From positions 1,736,001 through 1,800,000 of the forward strand of contig NZ_CP126158.1 of NCBI RefSeq assembly GCF_030127145.1: a stretch of 64,000 nt of DNA. The letters run 5' to 3'. Below the pieces are notes generated by a model, which searched no databases, was not told the DNA's origin, and saw only the letters and a program-made list of their open reading frames with translations. The first letter of the stretch is position 1. Each line of letters begins with the position of its first letter. Shown here piece by piece: positions 24,932 through 33,712 of the stretch. The translations under genes were made by a program, and so were the position numbers. Source of the stretch: Halobaculum halobium. Its GTDB lineage: Archaea; Halobacteriota; Halobacteria; Halobacteriales; Haloferacaceae.

Positions 24932-26770
24932 TTAGGACTTCTCACCGCCGTCGGTGGCGACCGCACCGCCCGTGCCTTCGCGGGCATTCTGGATGTTCTC
25001 GTACCCGATTTTCACCAGCGACAGCCCCAGGTACAGCAGGGTGAACGCGAGCACGATCTGGACGACCGCCGACAGCATCGCGAACGCTCCCGCATCGGCC
25101 ATCCACGCGTCGTTGAGGAACTTCGCGTAGATGTTGTCGTGGAGCGCGAGCCACAGCAGGGCCAGAGTCGTGATCGTCACCATGACCACCATCGGGCCGC
25201 CCGTGGAGATGAGCTGCTTCGAGTCGCTCCAGTTGGCGAGCCACACCGTCGCGGTGAGCAGCGCCAGCGCCGCGAGCAGCTGGTTCGCGCTGCCGAACAG
25301 CTGCCACAGCGTCAACCACGAGCCGCTCGTGATGAGGACGTACGCCGGAAGCGCCTGGACCACGGCGTTGCCGTAGCGGTCGGCCGCGAACGACTCGACC
25401 GACGACTCGGGCGTGCCGACGATCTCCTCCATCATGTACCGGCCCAGGCGGACGGCGGTGTCGGTCGACGTGAGCAGGAAGCTCACGAGCACCAGCGCCA
25501 TGAACGGGCCGCCGAAGGACGTCGGGATGCCGAAGCTCGTCAGGATGATCCCGCCGCCGGTCGCGAACGTCGGCAGCGCGAGGCCGATGCCGCCGCCGAC
25601 TTCGGGCGCGACGAGCGCGACGGTGATCAGCGCGACGGTGGCCAGCAGACCCTCGCCGAGCATCCCGCCGTAGCCGATGGCGCGGGCGTCGCTCTCCTTG
25701 TTTAGTTGCTTCGAGGTCGTCCCCGACGACACCAGCGAGTGGAACCCGGAGATGGTCCCGCACGCGATGGTGATGAACAGCAGCGGGAACAGCGGCGCGC
25801 CGGATCGACCGATGAACCCGTAGAACGGTTCGAGTTGCGTGGTGAGCGGCTGGCTCGGCGTGATCGCACCGATGCCGAGCGCGCCGCCGAGCGTGCCGAC
25901 GATGATCGCCAGCAGCGCCCCGCCGACCCCCGAGTACAGGAGGAACGACGAGAGGTAGTCACGCGGCTGCAGCAGCACCCACACCGGGAGCGCGCTCGCG
26001 AGCGCACCGTACACGAGGATGAGCGGCACCCACGCCGCGGTGTTGGCGCCGAGGGCCCCCGCGCCGGGGAGCCACGAGCCGCCGCTTCCGAGCAGCACGA
26101 ACGTCTCGGCGGGCGCGCGCGCGGCCGGCTCGAACAGCGCGACCGGGAACAGCGTTCCGACGTACACGCCAACGAACATCGCGGCGACGAACGCGATCGT
26201 CCCCGGGATGAACGAGAGGTTCAGTTGGTACAGGTACACGCCGAACAGCACCGCGAGCCCGATGTAGATCAGGCTCGCCGTCGCTGCCTCGGGGTACGCG
26301 TTGAACACGATCGCCACGACGAGCGCGAACACCGCGACGACCAGGATGATCGTCAGGAACGCGAACCACAGCAGCATGTTCTTGCCGCGCTCGCCCACGT
26401 ACTCCCCGATGATGTACCCGATCGACTTCCCCTCGTGTCGGAGACTCGCCGACAGCGAGACGAAGTCGTGGACCGACCCCATCAGCGGGTTGCCGATGGC
26501 GATCCACAACAACGCGGGCACCCAGCCCCACACCACACCCGCGGTGATGGGGCCCACGATGGGCGCGCCGCCAGCGATACTCGAATAGTGATGCCCCAAG
26601 AGCACCGGCTTTTTCGCCGGAACGTACTCCTGTCCGTCCTCGTATTTGTGTGCCGGCGTCTCGCGGTCATCGTCCAGTTCGACGAACTGAGCGAGATACC
26701 GTGAGTAGCCGAGGTAGCCCGCACTGAACAGTACGAGTACCCCGATCACCAGCCACATTGCTGCCACCAT
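24932..26770 (-). CDS. cstA: Carbon starvation protein A family transporter
   Basis: The 612-residue protein is a polytopic membrane transporter with roughly 15-17 predicted helices. CstA family landmarks include HHYSSIAGGAPIVGPI near residue 60, NPLMGSVHDF near 93, and SGFHSLVSSGTTSKQL near 345. Bacterial relatives (CstA, BtsT) take up peptides or pyruvate; the substrate here is unknown. It may start at MVAAMWL (26770) or MWL four codons later. It has an A/T-rich promoter. Confidence 0.93.
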   Translation of the reverse strand: MVAAMWLVIGVLVLFSAGYLGYSRYLAQFVELDDDRETPAHKYEDGQEYVPAKKPVLLGHHYSSIAGGAPIVGPITAGVVWGWVPALLWIAIGNPLMGSVHDFVSLSASLRHEGKSIGYIIGEYVGERGKNMLLWFAFLTIILVVAVFALVVAIVFNAYPEAATASLIYIGLAVLFGVYLYQLNLSFIPGTIAFVAAMFVGVYVGTLFPVALFEPAARAPAETFVLLGSGGSWLPGAGALGANTAAWVPLILVYGALASALPVWVLLQPRDYLSSFLLYSGVGGALLAIIVGTLGGALGIGAITPSQPLTTQLEPFYGFIGRSGAPLFPLLFITIACGTISGFHSLVSSGTTSKQLNKESDARAIGYGGMLGEGLLATVALITVALVAPEVGGGIGLALPTFATGGGIILTSFGIPTSFGGPFMALVLVSFLLTSTDTAVRLGRYMMEEIVGTPESSVESFAADRYGNAVVQALPAYVLITSGSWLTLWQLFGSANQLLAALALLTATVWLANWSDSKQLISTGGPMVVMVTITTLALLWLALHDNIYAKFLNDAWMADAGAFAMLSAVVQIVLAFTLLYLGLSLVKIGYENIQNAREGTGGAVATDGGEKS

Positions 26771-26805
26771 GCTTGTTACCTCGTCACAGTCGTGTGTAGA
26801 ATGAA

Positions 26806-26877
26806 TATAAAAACATTAACCTTCGGCGGTGGACCGCGGACGCTCAAACGACCGGTTCATCGGCCTGAACGGTCGTT
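26806..26877 (-). promoter_or_regulatory. cstA promoter and upstream inverted repeat
   Basis: TTTTTATA (26813-26806, minus strand) lies about 40 bases before the cstA ATG. Farther upstream, AACGACCGGTTCA (26847-26859) and TGAACGGTCGTT (26866-26877) form an inverted repeat with one unpaired G and a 6-base spacer. Its place about 35 bases upstream of the TATA box suits an activator site. Confidence 0.5.
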
Positions 26878-26946
26878 CTATGTTCGTTTCTTATCTTTTT
26901 TCACTGAATTTTACTGATGGGATCTCGTTGAATACTTTGTGGTCGT

Positions 26947-26969
26947 GGGTGCGCGCCTCGCGCGCACCC
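26947..26969. repeat. 10-bp perfect hairpin between arsA and cstA
   Basis: GGGTGCGCGC (26947-26956) and GCGCGCACCC (26960-26969) pair around a 3-base loop. The hairpin is 37 bases beyond the arsA stop, so it may mark the end of that transcript, although the following minus-strand sequence is A-rich rather than T-rich. The T-rich stretch 26884-26900 beyond it would suit a plus-strand terminator instead. Confidence 0.5.
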
Positions 26970-27005
26970 GGACCGTCGCGCGGTCGACCCGACTGCCGGA
27001 GCGGC

Positions 27006-28007
27006 TCACGTCGACTCACTCGAAGGCGTCGCGGGCGCGGCGGTGTCGATGTCGAGCTCGGCGGCAACCTCGGTGAGGAAGTCGCCTTTCACCTCCTCGA
27101 CGCGGGTTTCGATCTCGGCGACGACGGGCTGGTCGAACTCCTCGCGTAGCGTGCGGAGGTGGGCGCGTTCGGTCGCGACCCGGTCGCGGAGGTAGCGCGC
27201 CCCGCGTCCGTTCTCGTCGTCGTCGGGTCCGGGCGTGAGGCGGTTCACCGCCAACCCGCGCACCGAGAGACCCCGGTCCGACAGCCCCTCGGCCGCGCGA
27301 CGCGTCTCTCGAACCGAGAGCTCGTCGGGGTTGACGACGAGGAAGAACGCGGCGTGCTCACGCAGCGTCTCGCCGGCGTACTCGAAGAACTCCTTGCGCT
27401 CGCGCAAGCGCGCGAGGATCGGGTCCCCGTCCATCACCCGCCGGGGTTCGTTGTTGCCGATGGCGGCCTTCTCGAACAGGTCGATCGACTGCTCGCGCTT
27501 GCGCAGCAGGCGGTCGATCCACCCTTCCAAGAACTCCGGCAAGCCGAGCAGTCGGAGGGTTCCGCCGGTGGGCGAGGTGTCGAAGACGACGCGGTCGTAC
27601 GCCTCGCTCGAGCGCATCACGTCGACGAACCGGTCGAACAGCGCAGCCTCGTAGGCGCCGGGGGTCTGGTGGGCCATCTCGATCTGGCGGTCGATCTCGT
27701 TGACAAGCGCCGCGCTCACCTGGTCTCCGAGCGCGCGCTTCGTCTCCATCAGGTGGTGTTCGACCTCCTCGTCCGGGTCGATCTCCATCGCCCACAGCCT
27801 GTCGCGACCGTCGACCGCCTGCGGCTCGTCGCCCAGTTGCTGGTCGAACACGTCCGACGTCGAGTGGGCCGGGTCCGTCGAGACGACGAGCGTGTCGAGC
27901 CCGGCGTCGGCGCACTTGACGGCGTACGCCGCCGACATCGTCGTCTTGCCGACGCCGCCCTTGCCGCCGAAGAACACGAACTTCTCCATGCGTGTGTTCT
28001 CGGCCAT
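27006..28007 (-). CDS. ArsA/Get3 family ATPase
   Basis: The 333-residue protein has the deviant Walker A GGKGGVGKTT (residues 14-23), DPAHS switch 1 and the DTSPTGGTLRLLGLPEFLEGW switch/adenine loop in outline. These place it with ArsA and Get3, dimeric ATPases that move metalloids or tail-anchored proteins. The arsenite-binding cysteines of ArsA and the CxxC of eukaryotic Get3 are missing (only one Cys is present). It therefore looks like a Get3-type or chaperone ATPase, not an arsenite pump. Its ATG overlaps the stop of the small upstream gene as ATGA. Confidence 0.9.
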   Translation of the reverse strand: MAENTRMEKFVFFGGKGGVGKTTMSAAYAVKCADAGLDTLVVSTDPAHSTSDVFDQQLGDEPQAVDGRDRLWAMEIDPDEEVEHHLMETKRALGDQVSAALVNEIDRQIEMAHQTPGAYEAALFDRFVDVMRSSEAYDRVVFDTSPTGGTLRLLGLPEFLEGWIDRLLRKREQSIDLFEKAAIGNNEPRRVMDGDPILARLRERKEFFEYAGETLREHAAFFLVVNPDELSVRETRRAAEGLSDRGLSVRGLAVNRLTPGPDDDENGRGARYLRDRVATERAHLRTLREEFDQPVVAEIETRVEEVKGDFLTEVAAELDIDTAAPATPSSEST

Positions 28008-28330
28008 CAGAAGTGGTACTGCTGTCCTTTGCGTTCGAGCATCGAGCCGCGGTCCCACATCCGCCGCTCCCACGCCTCGAACTCCGATTCGAGATACGGG
28101 AGCAGCTCGGCGGTGTAGTAGGAGACGGGGGAGGGGATGCCGAAGGCGTCGGGGAAGCACGCCAGCATGAACGTGTCCTCCAGGTCCTCGGCCTCCTTCT
28201 CGATCTTCTCGTACGCCGGGTGGGTCACCAGCCCGTGATACAGGCCGGTGGCCCACTCGCGCAGCGCGTCGAGGTACCGGTCGATCCGGTCCGCGATGGC
28301 GCCCTCGCCGTCGTCCGTGGCGTCGCTCAT
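28007..28330 (-). CDS. Conserved small helical protein coupled to the ArsA/Get3 ATPase
   Basis: A 107-residue acidic, mainly helical protein starting MSDATDDGEGAIADRIDRYLD, with a core REWATGLYHGLVTHPAYEKI and a Trp/Tyr-rich end. No catalytic motif or membrane helix is seen. The four-base ATGA overlap with the ATPase gene indicates coupled translation and probably a shared complex. I do not recognise a named family. Confidence 0.75.
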   Translation of the reverse strand: MSDATDDGEGAIADRIDRYLDALREWATGLYHGLVTHPAYEKIEKEAEDLEDTFMLACFPDAFGIPSPVSYYTAELLPYLESEFEAWERRMWDRGSMLERKGQQYHF

Positions 28331-28460
28331 CAGCCGGTTGTGTGATGCTCCCGTGGTTAAGGGTATCGCGATCGTGCGCCGGCGCTGTTCGTCGCCTCCG
28401 ATCGGCGGAGACGCGCCGCGATCAACGGGCACAAGTACCACACGCGCGGATCGTCCGTCG

Positions 28461-29813
28461 ATGACGCCCGGACGCGGACTCGGCGGCGGTCCCGGACCGA
28501 GCGGCGACGACGCGATCCCCGTGACGGTGCTCTCGGGGAGCCTCGGCGCTGGCAAGACGACCCTCGTGAACCACATCCTCTCGAACGCCGGCGACCGCGA
28601 CATTGCGGTCCTGGTCAACGACGTGGGGTCGGTGAACGTCGATTACGACCTCCTGTCCTCGGCGGACCTCCCCGCCGTCGGCGTCGCGGAACTGTCGAAC
28701 GGCTGCATCTGCTGTGAACTGCGCGACGACCTCGAACGCGCGGTCGTCCAACTCGCCGACGGCAAGGAGTTCGACCACCTCGTCGTCGAGCCCTCGGGGA
28801 TCAGCGAACCCGGCCCGGTCGCCCGACAGTTCACGAACGGTCCGGCCGCCGCGCGCTACCGGATGGACGCCGTCGTCACGGTGCTGGACACCCCGCAGTT
28901 CCTCGACGCATTCGCGGGCGAGGGAACGCCCCGGCGACGGGGAACGCCGGCGCCCGACGACGAGAACGGCGACAGCGAGGACACCGCTGCCGCCGACGCG
29001 CCCCGACCGCTCTCGGATCTGCTGGTCGAACAGGTGGAAGGCGCGGACGTGGTCCTGCTCAACAAGGCAGACCTGTGCGACGACGCCGACCTCGCCGAGG
29101 CCGAGGAGTTGGTCCGCGCGCTCCGCCCCGGCGCCGAGATCGTCCTCACCGAACACTCGGCGGCGCCGTTGGACCGGATCCTCGACGTCGACCTGTACGA
29201 ACACCGCGGCGAGGGCGATCCAGGCCACCTCGACGGGCAGGGTGACCACGACCACGGCCACGCCGACGGCGACGAGCACGAACGGACCGACAGCGACGGT
29301 CGCGGGAACACCCATGGCGGCGACGGCCACGACCACGCGCACCCGGACGAGGTGTACGGCGTCACGTCGTTCGTGTACCGTGCCCGTCGACCGTTCCACC
29401 CCGAACGGCTCTCCGGCCTCCTCTCGGACCTCCCCGAGTCGGTCGTGCGCTCGAAGGGGACCCTCCACGTCGCGGGCAGCGATCAGCGGCTGAACTACAG
29501 CCAGGCCGGCCCCTCGGTTCGGGTGGAGGCGGTCGGGCGATGGGTGGCGGCGATGGACGAGGCCGACCGGGAGCTGTACCGCGCGAACCGCCGCGGCGGC
29601 GCCGACTGGGACGACGAGTGGGGCGACCGACACACCGAGCTGGTCGTCATCGGCGTCGACCTCGACGAGCCGGCGGTTCGCGCGCGGCTGGACGACTGTC
29701 GGGTCACGGACGCGGAACTGGAGAACGGAACCGGCGTCGACCCCGCCGAGTGGTTCCCGACCGCGCCCGCAGAGGGCGACGGGGACGCCGAGGCGGTCGT
29801 CTCGCTGTCGTAA
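28461..29813 (+). CDS. COG0523 (CobW/ZNG1-type) GTPase metallochaperone
   Basis: The 450-residue protein has Walker A GSLGAGKTT (residues 26-34), the metal-binding motif CICC (Cys82, Cys84, Cys85), Walker B VVEPSGISEP near 107, and the guanine motif NKAD near 195. Between the GTPase and the CobW C-terminal domain lies a His/Asp-rich loop (about residues 255-300, including HDHGHADGDEH and HDHAHPDE), a likely zinc store. Proteins of this group deliver metal to client enzymes with GTP hydrolysis. The ATG at 28461 is chosen because upstream in-frame sequence overlaps the divergent gene. Confidence 0.9.
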   Translation: MTPGRGLGGGPGPSGDDAIPVTVLSGSLGAGKTTLVNHILSNAGDRDIAVLVNDVGSVNVDYDLLSSADLPAVGVAELSNGCICCELRDDLERAVVQLADGKEFDHLVVEPSGISEPGPVARQFTNGPAAARYRMDAVVTVLDTPQFLDAFAGEGTPRRRGTPAPDDENGDSEDTAAADAPRPLSDLLVEQVEGADVVLLNKADLCDDADLAEAEELVRALRPGAEIVLTEHSAAPLDRILDVDLYEHRGEGDPGHLDGQGDHDHGHADGDEHERTDSDGRGNTHGGDGHDHAHPDEVYGVTSFVYRARRPFHPERLSGLLSDLPESVVRSKGTLHVAGSDQRLNYSQAGPSVRVEAVGRWVAAMDEADRELYRANRRGGADWDDEWGDRHTELVVIGVDLDEPAVRARLDDCRVTDAELENGTGVDPAEWFPTAPAEGDGDAEAVVSLS

Positions 29814-29816
29814 GGA

Positions 29817-30038
29817 TCAGCAGGCGCAACCGGTCGAGCCGGGCGAGCGCTCGAACTCCATCTCGTCGCCGCACGCCGGACACGACGGCGCGCCGTCGCC
29901 GTCCACGTCGAGATCGAGCAGGCGCTCGTCGCAGTCGTGACACCAGTACGCGCCCGCCGACTCCTCGCGGCCGCCCCCGCGGTTCGGCGATTCCGTCGAG
30001 GCCTTCAGCGTCTCCGTGAGCGTGCCGATCAGTCCCAT
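29817..30038 (-). CDS. Small zinc-ribbon protein
   Basis: The 73-residue protein starts MGLIGTLTETLKAS and contains two CxxC pairs, CHDC and CPAC, spaced like a zinc ribbon, and ends with CAC. Such small haloarchaeal zinc-finger proteins are common and uncharacterised. It lies three bases from the stop of the convergent COG0523 gene. Confidence 0.8.
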   Translation of the reverse strand: MGLIGTLTETLKASTESPNRGGGREESAGAYWCHDCDERLLDLDVDGDGAPSCPACGDEMEFERSPGSTGCAC

Positions 30039-30124
30039 GGGTGTAATCCTCTCTGTCCCGCGCATAAACTGCGGCGCGGATCCGCGGTCGCGACACACAA
30101 CCGCCGTGTCAGCGATCGCGCGCC

Positions 30125-30586
30125 TCAGCGGTCGTCGGCGACGTTATCGAGCAGCCGTCGAAGCTCCCCCCGGCGCTTCCACCCGGCGATCCGGTCGGTC
30201 AGGGGAAGCGGTAGTCCGAGCGAGACGCGGGAGACTGCCCGTACCCGGCTGCCCTCGTTGGCCGCCTCGACGGTCACCTCCGTCTCCATCGCGTCGAACG
30301 GGCCCCGTTCGCCGACCTGCTCGTAGCGCCAGCCGCCGTCGGTCTCGGTCACCCGGAGGTCGAACTCCAGGCCGCCGCCGGCGACGGTGACGACGGTGGC
30401 GTCGCGCTCGCGGGCCCCGTGGCTCCCCGCCCGCTCCGCGGCCTCGCTCTGTTCGCCCGCGCGCTCAGGTCTGGTTCCGCGGACGACGAAGCTCCCCTCG
30501 TACTCGACCAGCGCCGCCGGCGAGATCTGTCGCCGAAGCGCGTCGGGCGGCGCCCCGACGAACCGTTCGGCCTCGACTTCGCGCAT
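30125..30586 (-). CDS. SRPBCC-fold lipid/ligand-binding protein
   Basis: The 153-residue protein begins MREVEAERFVGAPPDALRR, the first strand and helix of a START/SRPBCC fold, and has alternating strands to about residue 120 (EYEGSFVVRG, VVTVAGGGLEFDLRV, WRYEQVGERGPFDAMETEV in outline). A C-terminal helix follows, DRIAGWKRRGELRRLLDNV. Such proteins usually bind small hydrophobic ligands; the ligand is unknown. Longer in-frame starts read as Arg-rich non-conserved sequence. Confidence 0.75.
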   Translation of the reverse strand: MREVEAERFVGAPPDALRRQISPAALVEYEGSFVVRGTRPERAGEQSEAAERAGSHGARERDATVVTVAGGGLEFDLRVTETDGGWRYEQVGERGPFDAMETEVTVEAANEGSRVRAVSRVSLGLPLPLTDRIAGWKRRGELRRLLDNVADDR

Positions 30587-30680
30587 GCCGAGCGGTGGGC
30601 GACCCCCGCACAAAAGCCCGCGGGGAACCGGCCTCGCCCCCCTCGTCCGCGTCGCTCCCCCGCCGCGGCGCCGGCCGCGC

Positions 30681-31004
30681 TCACCAGTCGACAAGCGGGA
30701 GGGTCAACAGCACGAGCAGCAGCCCGAAGGCGACGGCGGCGTACCACAGCCGGCGGAATCGCCACGACGCGGGGAGCTCCTCGCGGAGGTCGGGTCGAAC
30801 CGACCGAACGAGCCGGTGGTACGCGAGGGCCGCCGTCGGAACGAACGCGGCGGCGGAGCCGCCCAGCGCGAGCGACAGATCGACGCCGAACAGCGCCATC
30901 AGGTAGATCGGGCCGGCGGAGAAGACGATCATGAACGCCATCCCGGCGACGACGAGGAAGGGGACCGGATCGACGGGGTCGCCCTCGCGGTTCCGGAGGC
31001 GCAT
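30681..31004 (-). CDS. Small membrane protein, three predicted helices
   Basis: The 107-residue protein starts MRLRNREGDPVDPVPF and has membrane segments near residues 16-36, 42-62 and 87-105, the last ending LTLPLVDW. There is a basic loop RLVRSVRPDLREELPASWRF. No family is recognised. It lies between two other envelope-related genes of unknown role. Confidence 0.7.
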   Translation of the reverse strand: MRLRNREGDPVDPVPFLVVAGMAFMIVFSAGPIYLMALFGVDLSLALGGSAAAFVPTAALAYHRLVRSVRPDLREELPASWRFRRLWYAAVAFGLLLVLLTLPLVDW

Positions 31005-31056
31005 ACCCCCACCTACGACCGCGAGAGCCAAGTAGGTGGTACCCGCACGGCGAGGC

Positions 31057-31236
31057 ATGGCAAGCGACGGCGACCCGCGCGTGCTGCTCGCGATGAACAT
31101 CGTCCTCTCGACTCTGTTCTCGACCGTCGTCGTGTGGGGGCTGTCGTACCTCGATCTCGCCGCCCTGACGCTGGAGAACGTCGCCGGCCTCGCGATCGTC
31201 ATCTTCGCGGCGACGTATCTGGTCGTCCTCCGATAG
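31057..31236 (+). CDS. Small membrane protein, two predicted helices
   Basis: The 59-residue protein has a short polar start MASDGDPRV and two hydrophobic stretches (about 10-30 and 38-57) ending LVVLR. It is divergent from the 107-residue membrane protein, with starts 52 bases apart. Haloarchaea have many such conserved small membrane proteins without known function. Confidence 0.65.
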   Translation: MASDGDPRVLLAMNIVLSTLFSTVVVWGLSYLDLAALTLENVAGLAIVIFAATYLVVLR

Positions 31237-31274
31237 CCGCGCTTCTTCTCACTGGGCCGCCGCGCGCAACCGAC

Positions 31275-31907
31275 TCAGGCCGCCAGCAGGAACACCGCCG
31301 TCATCGCCGCCCCCGCGGCCGGCGGGATCGTGAGGTTGTCGTCGACCACGTAGCCGCGGATCACCGGCTTCACCCCGTCGGCGATGGTCGCCCCGAGCGC
31401 GCCAGCGACCGCGGCGGCGACGCCGACGACCGCTCCCGCGTGCATGACGGTGATCGGCGCCGCGAGCGCGAAGCAGACGAGAAACATCACCGCGAGCACG
31501 CCGACCTCCTTGGCGGTCGTCGCGTCGTTGCTGCCGAGATACCCCGAGATGGGGTCGCCGACGGAGAGCATCAGTATCGCCGACACCGCAATTGGCGGTT
31601 CGACCGCGACGGCGTCGGGGCCGTACGGGGGCGCGAACGCCAGCGCCGCCAGCGTCGCCCCGACCATGAACAGCGCGTAGCCGGCGACGTTGTCGGCCTC
31701 GTACTCCCGCGTCAGTTCGTCGTACACGCGGTTCAGCGGCCACCACTCCACGTCGACGACGAGCCGGAGGAACTCCAGCACGAACACGCCGGCGGTCGCG
31801 AGGAGAAGCAGTCCCTGCAGCTGTCGCCACGTGACGAGGCCGAGCAGGTAGATCGCCGGAAAGCCCGTCCCCGAGGCGTGGACAGCCCGCCGCTTCAGCT
31901 CCCCCAT
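31275..31907 (-). CDS. Dolichol kinase/CTP-transferase-like membrane protein
   Basis: The 210-residue protein has about six membrane helices and matches the archaeal branch of the SEC59/dolichol kinase and phosphatidate cytidylyltransferase superfamily. Landmarks are ELKRRAVHASGTGFPAIYLL at the start, LMLSVGDPISGYLG near residue 115, and the late GATIADGVKPVIRGYVVDDN. A role in phosphorylating polyprenol lipid carriers for N-glycosylation is plausible but inferred. Eight bases separate it from glyS upstream. Confidence 0.8.
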   Translation of the reverse strand: MGELKRRAVHASGTGFPAIYLLGLVTWRQLQGLLLLATAGVFVLEFLRLVVDVEWWPLNRVYDELTREYEADNVAGYALFMVGATLAALAFAPPYGPDAVAVEPPIAVSAILMLSVGDPISGYLGSNDATTAKEVGVLAVMFLVCFALAAPITVMHAGAVVGVAAAVAGALGATIADGVKPVIRGYVVDDNLTIPPAAGAAMTAVFLLAA

Positions 31908-31914
31908 CGGCGCC

Positions 31915-33711
31915 TCAGGCCGTCTGGACGTCGGTCTCGATCTCGTCGTGCGACGCCGCCAGCGCGTCGAACGCGCGGTCGTCCTCCGGATCCAGCAGCG
32001 CGGCGATCTCGGCGCCGACCTCGTCCACCGGGACGCGGACCTGTCGGGCCGAGTCGCGCTCGCGGACGGTGACGGTGTCTTGGCCGTCGCCCTCGATGCC
32101 GTCGCGGTCGACCGTGACGCAGAACGGCGTGCCGACCTCGTCTTGTCTGCGGTAGCGCCGGCCGATCGAGCCGGAGTCGTCGTACTCGACCGAGAGGCCT
32201 GCCGCGCGGAGGTCGCCGGTCACGTCGTCGGCCAACTCCAACAGGCGGTCGTCGTTGGAGACGAGCGGGAATACGGCGGCGTCGGTCGCGGCCATCTCCG
32301 GGTCCAAGGCGAGGTAGGTGCGCTCCTCGCCGTCGACCTCGTCGGTTCGGTAGGCGTGCTCGATCACGGTGTAGACGATGCGGTCGACGCCGAACGACGG
32401 CTCGACGACGTGCGGGGTGATGTGCTCGCCGTTCTCGGTCACCGTCTCGACCGAGAAGTCCGCCACGTCGCTGTCGACGGTGTAGGTCTCGCCGTCGACC
32501 TCGACGGTCACCGCGTCGGCGTCGAAGGCGTCGGGGTCGCGCTCGGCCAGCGTCTGGAGCGCGTCGGCGACCGCGCCGGCGTCGCCGCCGAACTCGGGAC
32601 CGAGCGTCGCCATGTCCGGGTCGACGGTCGCGCGCTCGACGGTTTTGGGCTCGTCGTACTGCTTGAACACGGTGAACGACTCGCCGGAGTGCTCGGCGTG
32701 CTTGCGCAGGTCGTAGTCCGAGCGGTACGCGAAGCCGGTGATCTCGATCCAGTCGCCGCTCACTTCCGACTCGGCGTCCCAGCAGTCTGCCGCGTAGTGG
32801 GCCAACTCGCCGGGGAGGTGCTGGCGGAAGCGGAAGCGGTCCATGTCGACGCCGACGCGCTCGTACCACTCCTGGGCGACGCCGAGGTAGTAGCCGACCC
32901 ACTCGGAGCCGATCACGCCCTCGTCGACCGCCTCGCCGACGGTCGCGGTGTACGCCGAGCCCTCCTCGTCCTCCTGTTCGTCGGCCGGATAGAGGGTGAC
33001 TTCCACGTCCGCGACCTCGTCCAGCGGCGGCTCGTCCTCCTCCGGATCGATGAACGTCTCCAGCTCGGCCTGCGTGAACTCGCGCACGCGGATGATGCCC
33101 TTGCGAGGGCTGATCTCGTTGCGGTAGGCGGGACCGATCTGGGTGACGCCGAACGGGAGGCGGTTGCGGGCGTACTCCTTGAGCCGCGGGAACTCCACGA
33201 AGATGCCCTGCGCCGTCTCCGGACGCATGTAGCCGGGCTGGCCCGAGCCGGGGCCGATGCTCGTCTCGAACATGAGGTTGAAGTCTTCGACGGGCTCGCC
33301 CGCGAGTTCGGCGTCACACGAGGGGCAGCAGAGCGCATGTTCGCGAATGAGCGCTTCGACTTCCGAGATCGGAAGCGACTCGGCCTCCTCGATGTCGGTG
33401 TTGTCCTCGATCAGGTGGTCGGCGCGGTGGGACTCGCCGCACTCGGGGCAACTGACGAGCATGTCGTCGAAGCCGTCGAGGTGGCCGGACGCCTCGAAGA
33501 CGGCCTCGGGCATGATCGTCGGCGCCTCGATCTCCATGTTGCCCTGGCGGACGGTGAAGCGGTCGCGCCACGCGGACTCGAGGTTGTCCTTCACGGCCGC
33601 GCCGTTCGGGCCGTACGTGTAGAAGCCGGCGACGCCGCCGTAGGCGCCGTTCGCGCCGAAGAAGAAGCCCCGGCGCTTCGCCAGCTCGATCACGTCCTCC
33701 TGTGCGACCAT
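31915..33711 (-). CDS. glyS: Glycyl-tRNA synthetase
   Basis: The 598-residue class II synthetase has the archaeal/eukaryotic dimeric form. Motif 1 and the zinc site of the insertion are visible (CPECGESH and CCPSC), motif 2 is IGPAYRNEISPRKGIIRVREF in outline, and motif 3 lies in VVEPSFGVDRIVYTVIEHAY. The anticodon-binding domain covers about residues 485-590. It probably forms an operon with the CBS-domain gene ending one base upstream and the lipid kinase gene downstream. Confidence 0.97.
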   Translation of the reverse strand: MVAQEDVIELAKRRGFFFGANGAYGGVAGFYTYGPNGAAVKDNLESAWRDRFTVRQGNMEIEAPTIMPEAVFEASGHLDGFDDMLVSCPECGESHRADHLIEDNTDIEEAESLPISEVEALIREHALCCPSCDAELAGEPVEDFNLMFETSIGPGSGQPGYMRPETAQGIFVEFPRLKEYARNRLPFGVTQIGPAYRNEISPRKGIIRVREFTQAELETFIDPEEDEPPLDEVADVEVTLYPADEQEDEEGSAYTATVGEAVDEGVIGSEWVGYYLGVAQEWYERVGVDMDRFRFRQHLPGELAHYAADCWDAESEVSGDWIEITGFAYRSDYDLRKHAEHSGESFTVFKQYDEPKTVERATVDPDMATLGPEFGGDAGAVADALQTLAERDPDAFDADAVTVEVDGETYTVDSDVADFSVETVTENGEHITPHVVEPSFGVDRIVYTVIEHAYRTDEVDGEERTYLALDPEMAATDAAVFPLVSNDDRLLELADDVTGDLRAAGLSVEYDDSGSIGRRYRRQDEVGTPFCVTVDRDGIEGDGQDTVTVRERDSARQVRVPVDEVGAEIAALLDPEDDRAFDALAASHDEIETDVQTA

Positions 33712-33712
33712 C

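Noticed and set aside
24670-25044. 124-codon plus-strand ORF after arlJ
   Set aside because: Arg/Ser-rich without a recognisable fold, half of it antisense to cstA; kept only as a possibility under the orphan promoter.
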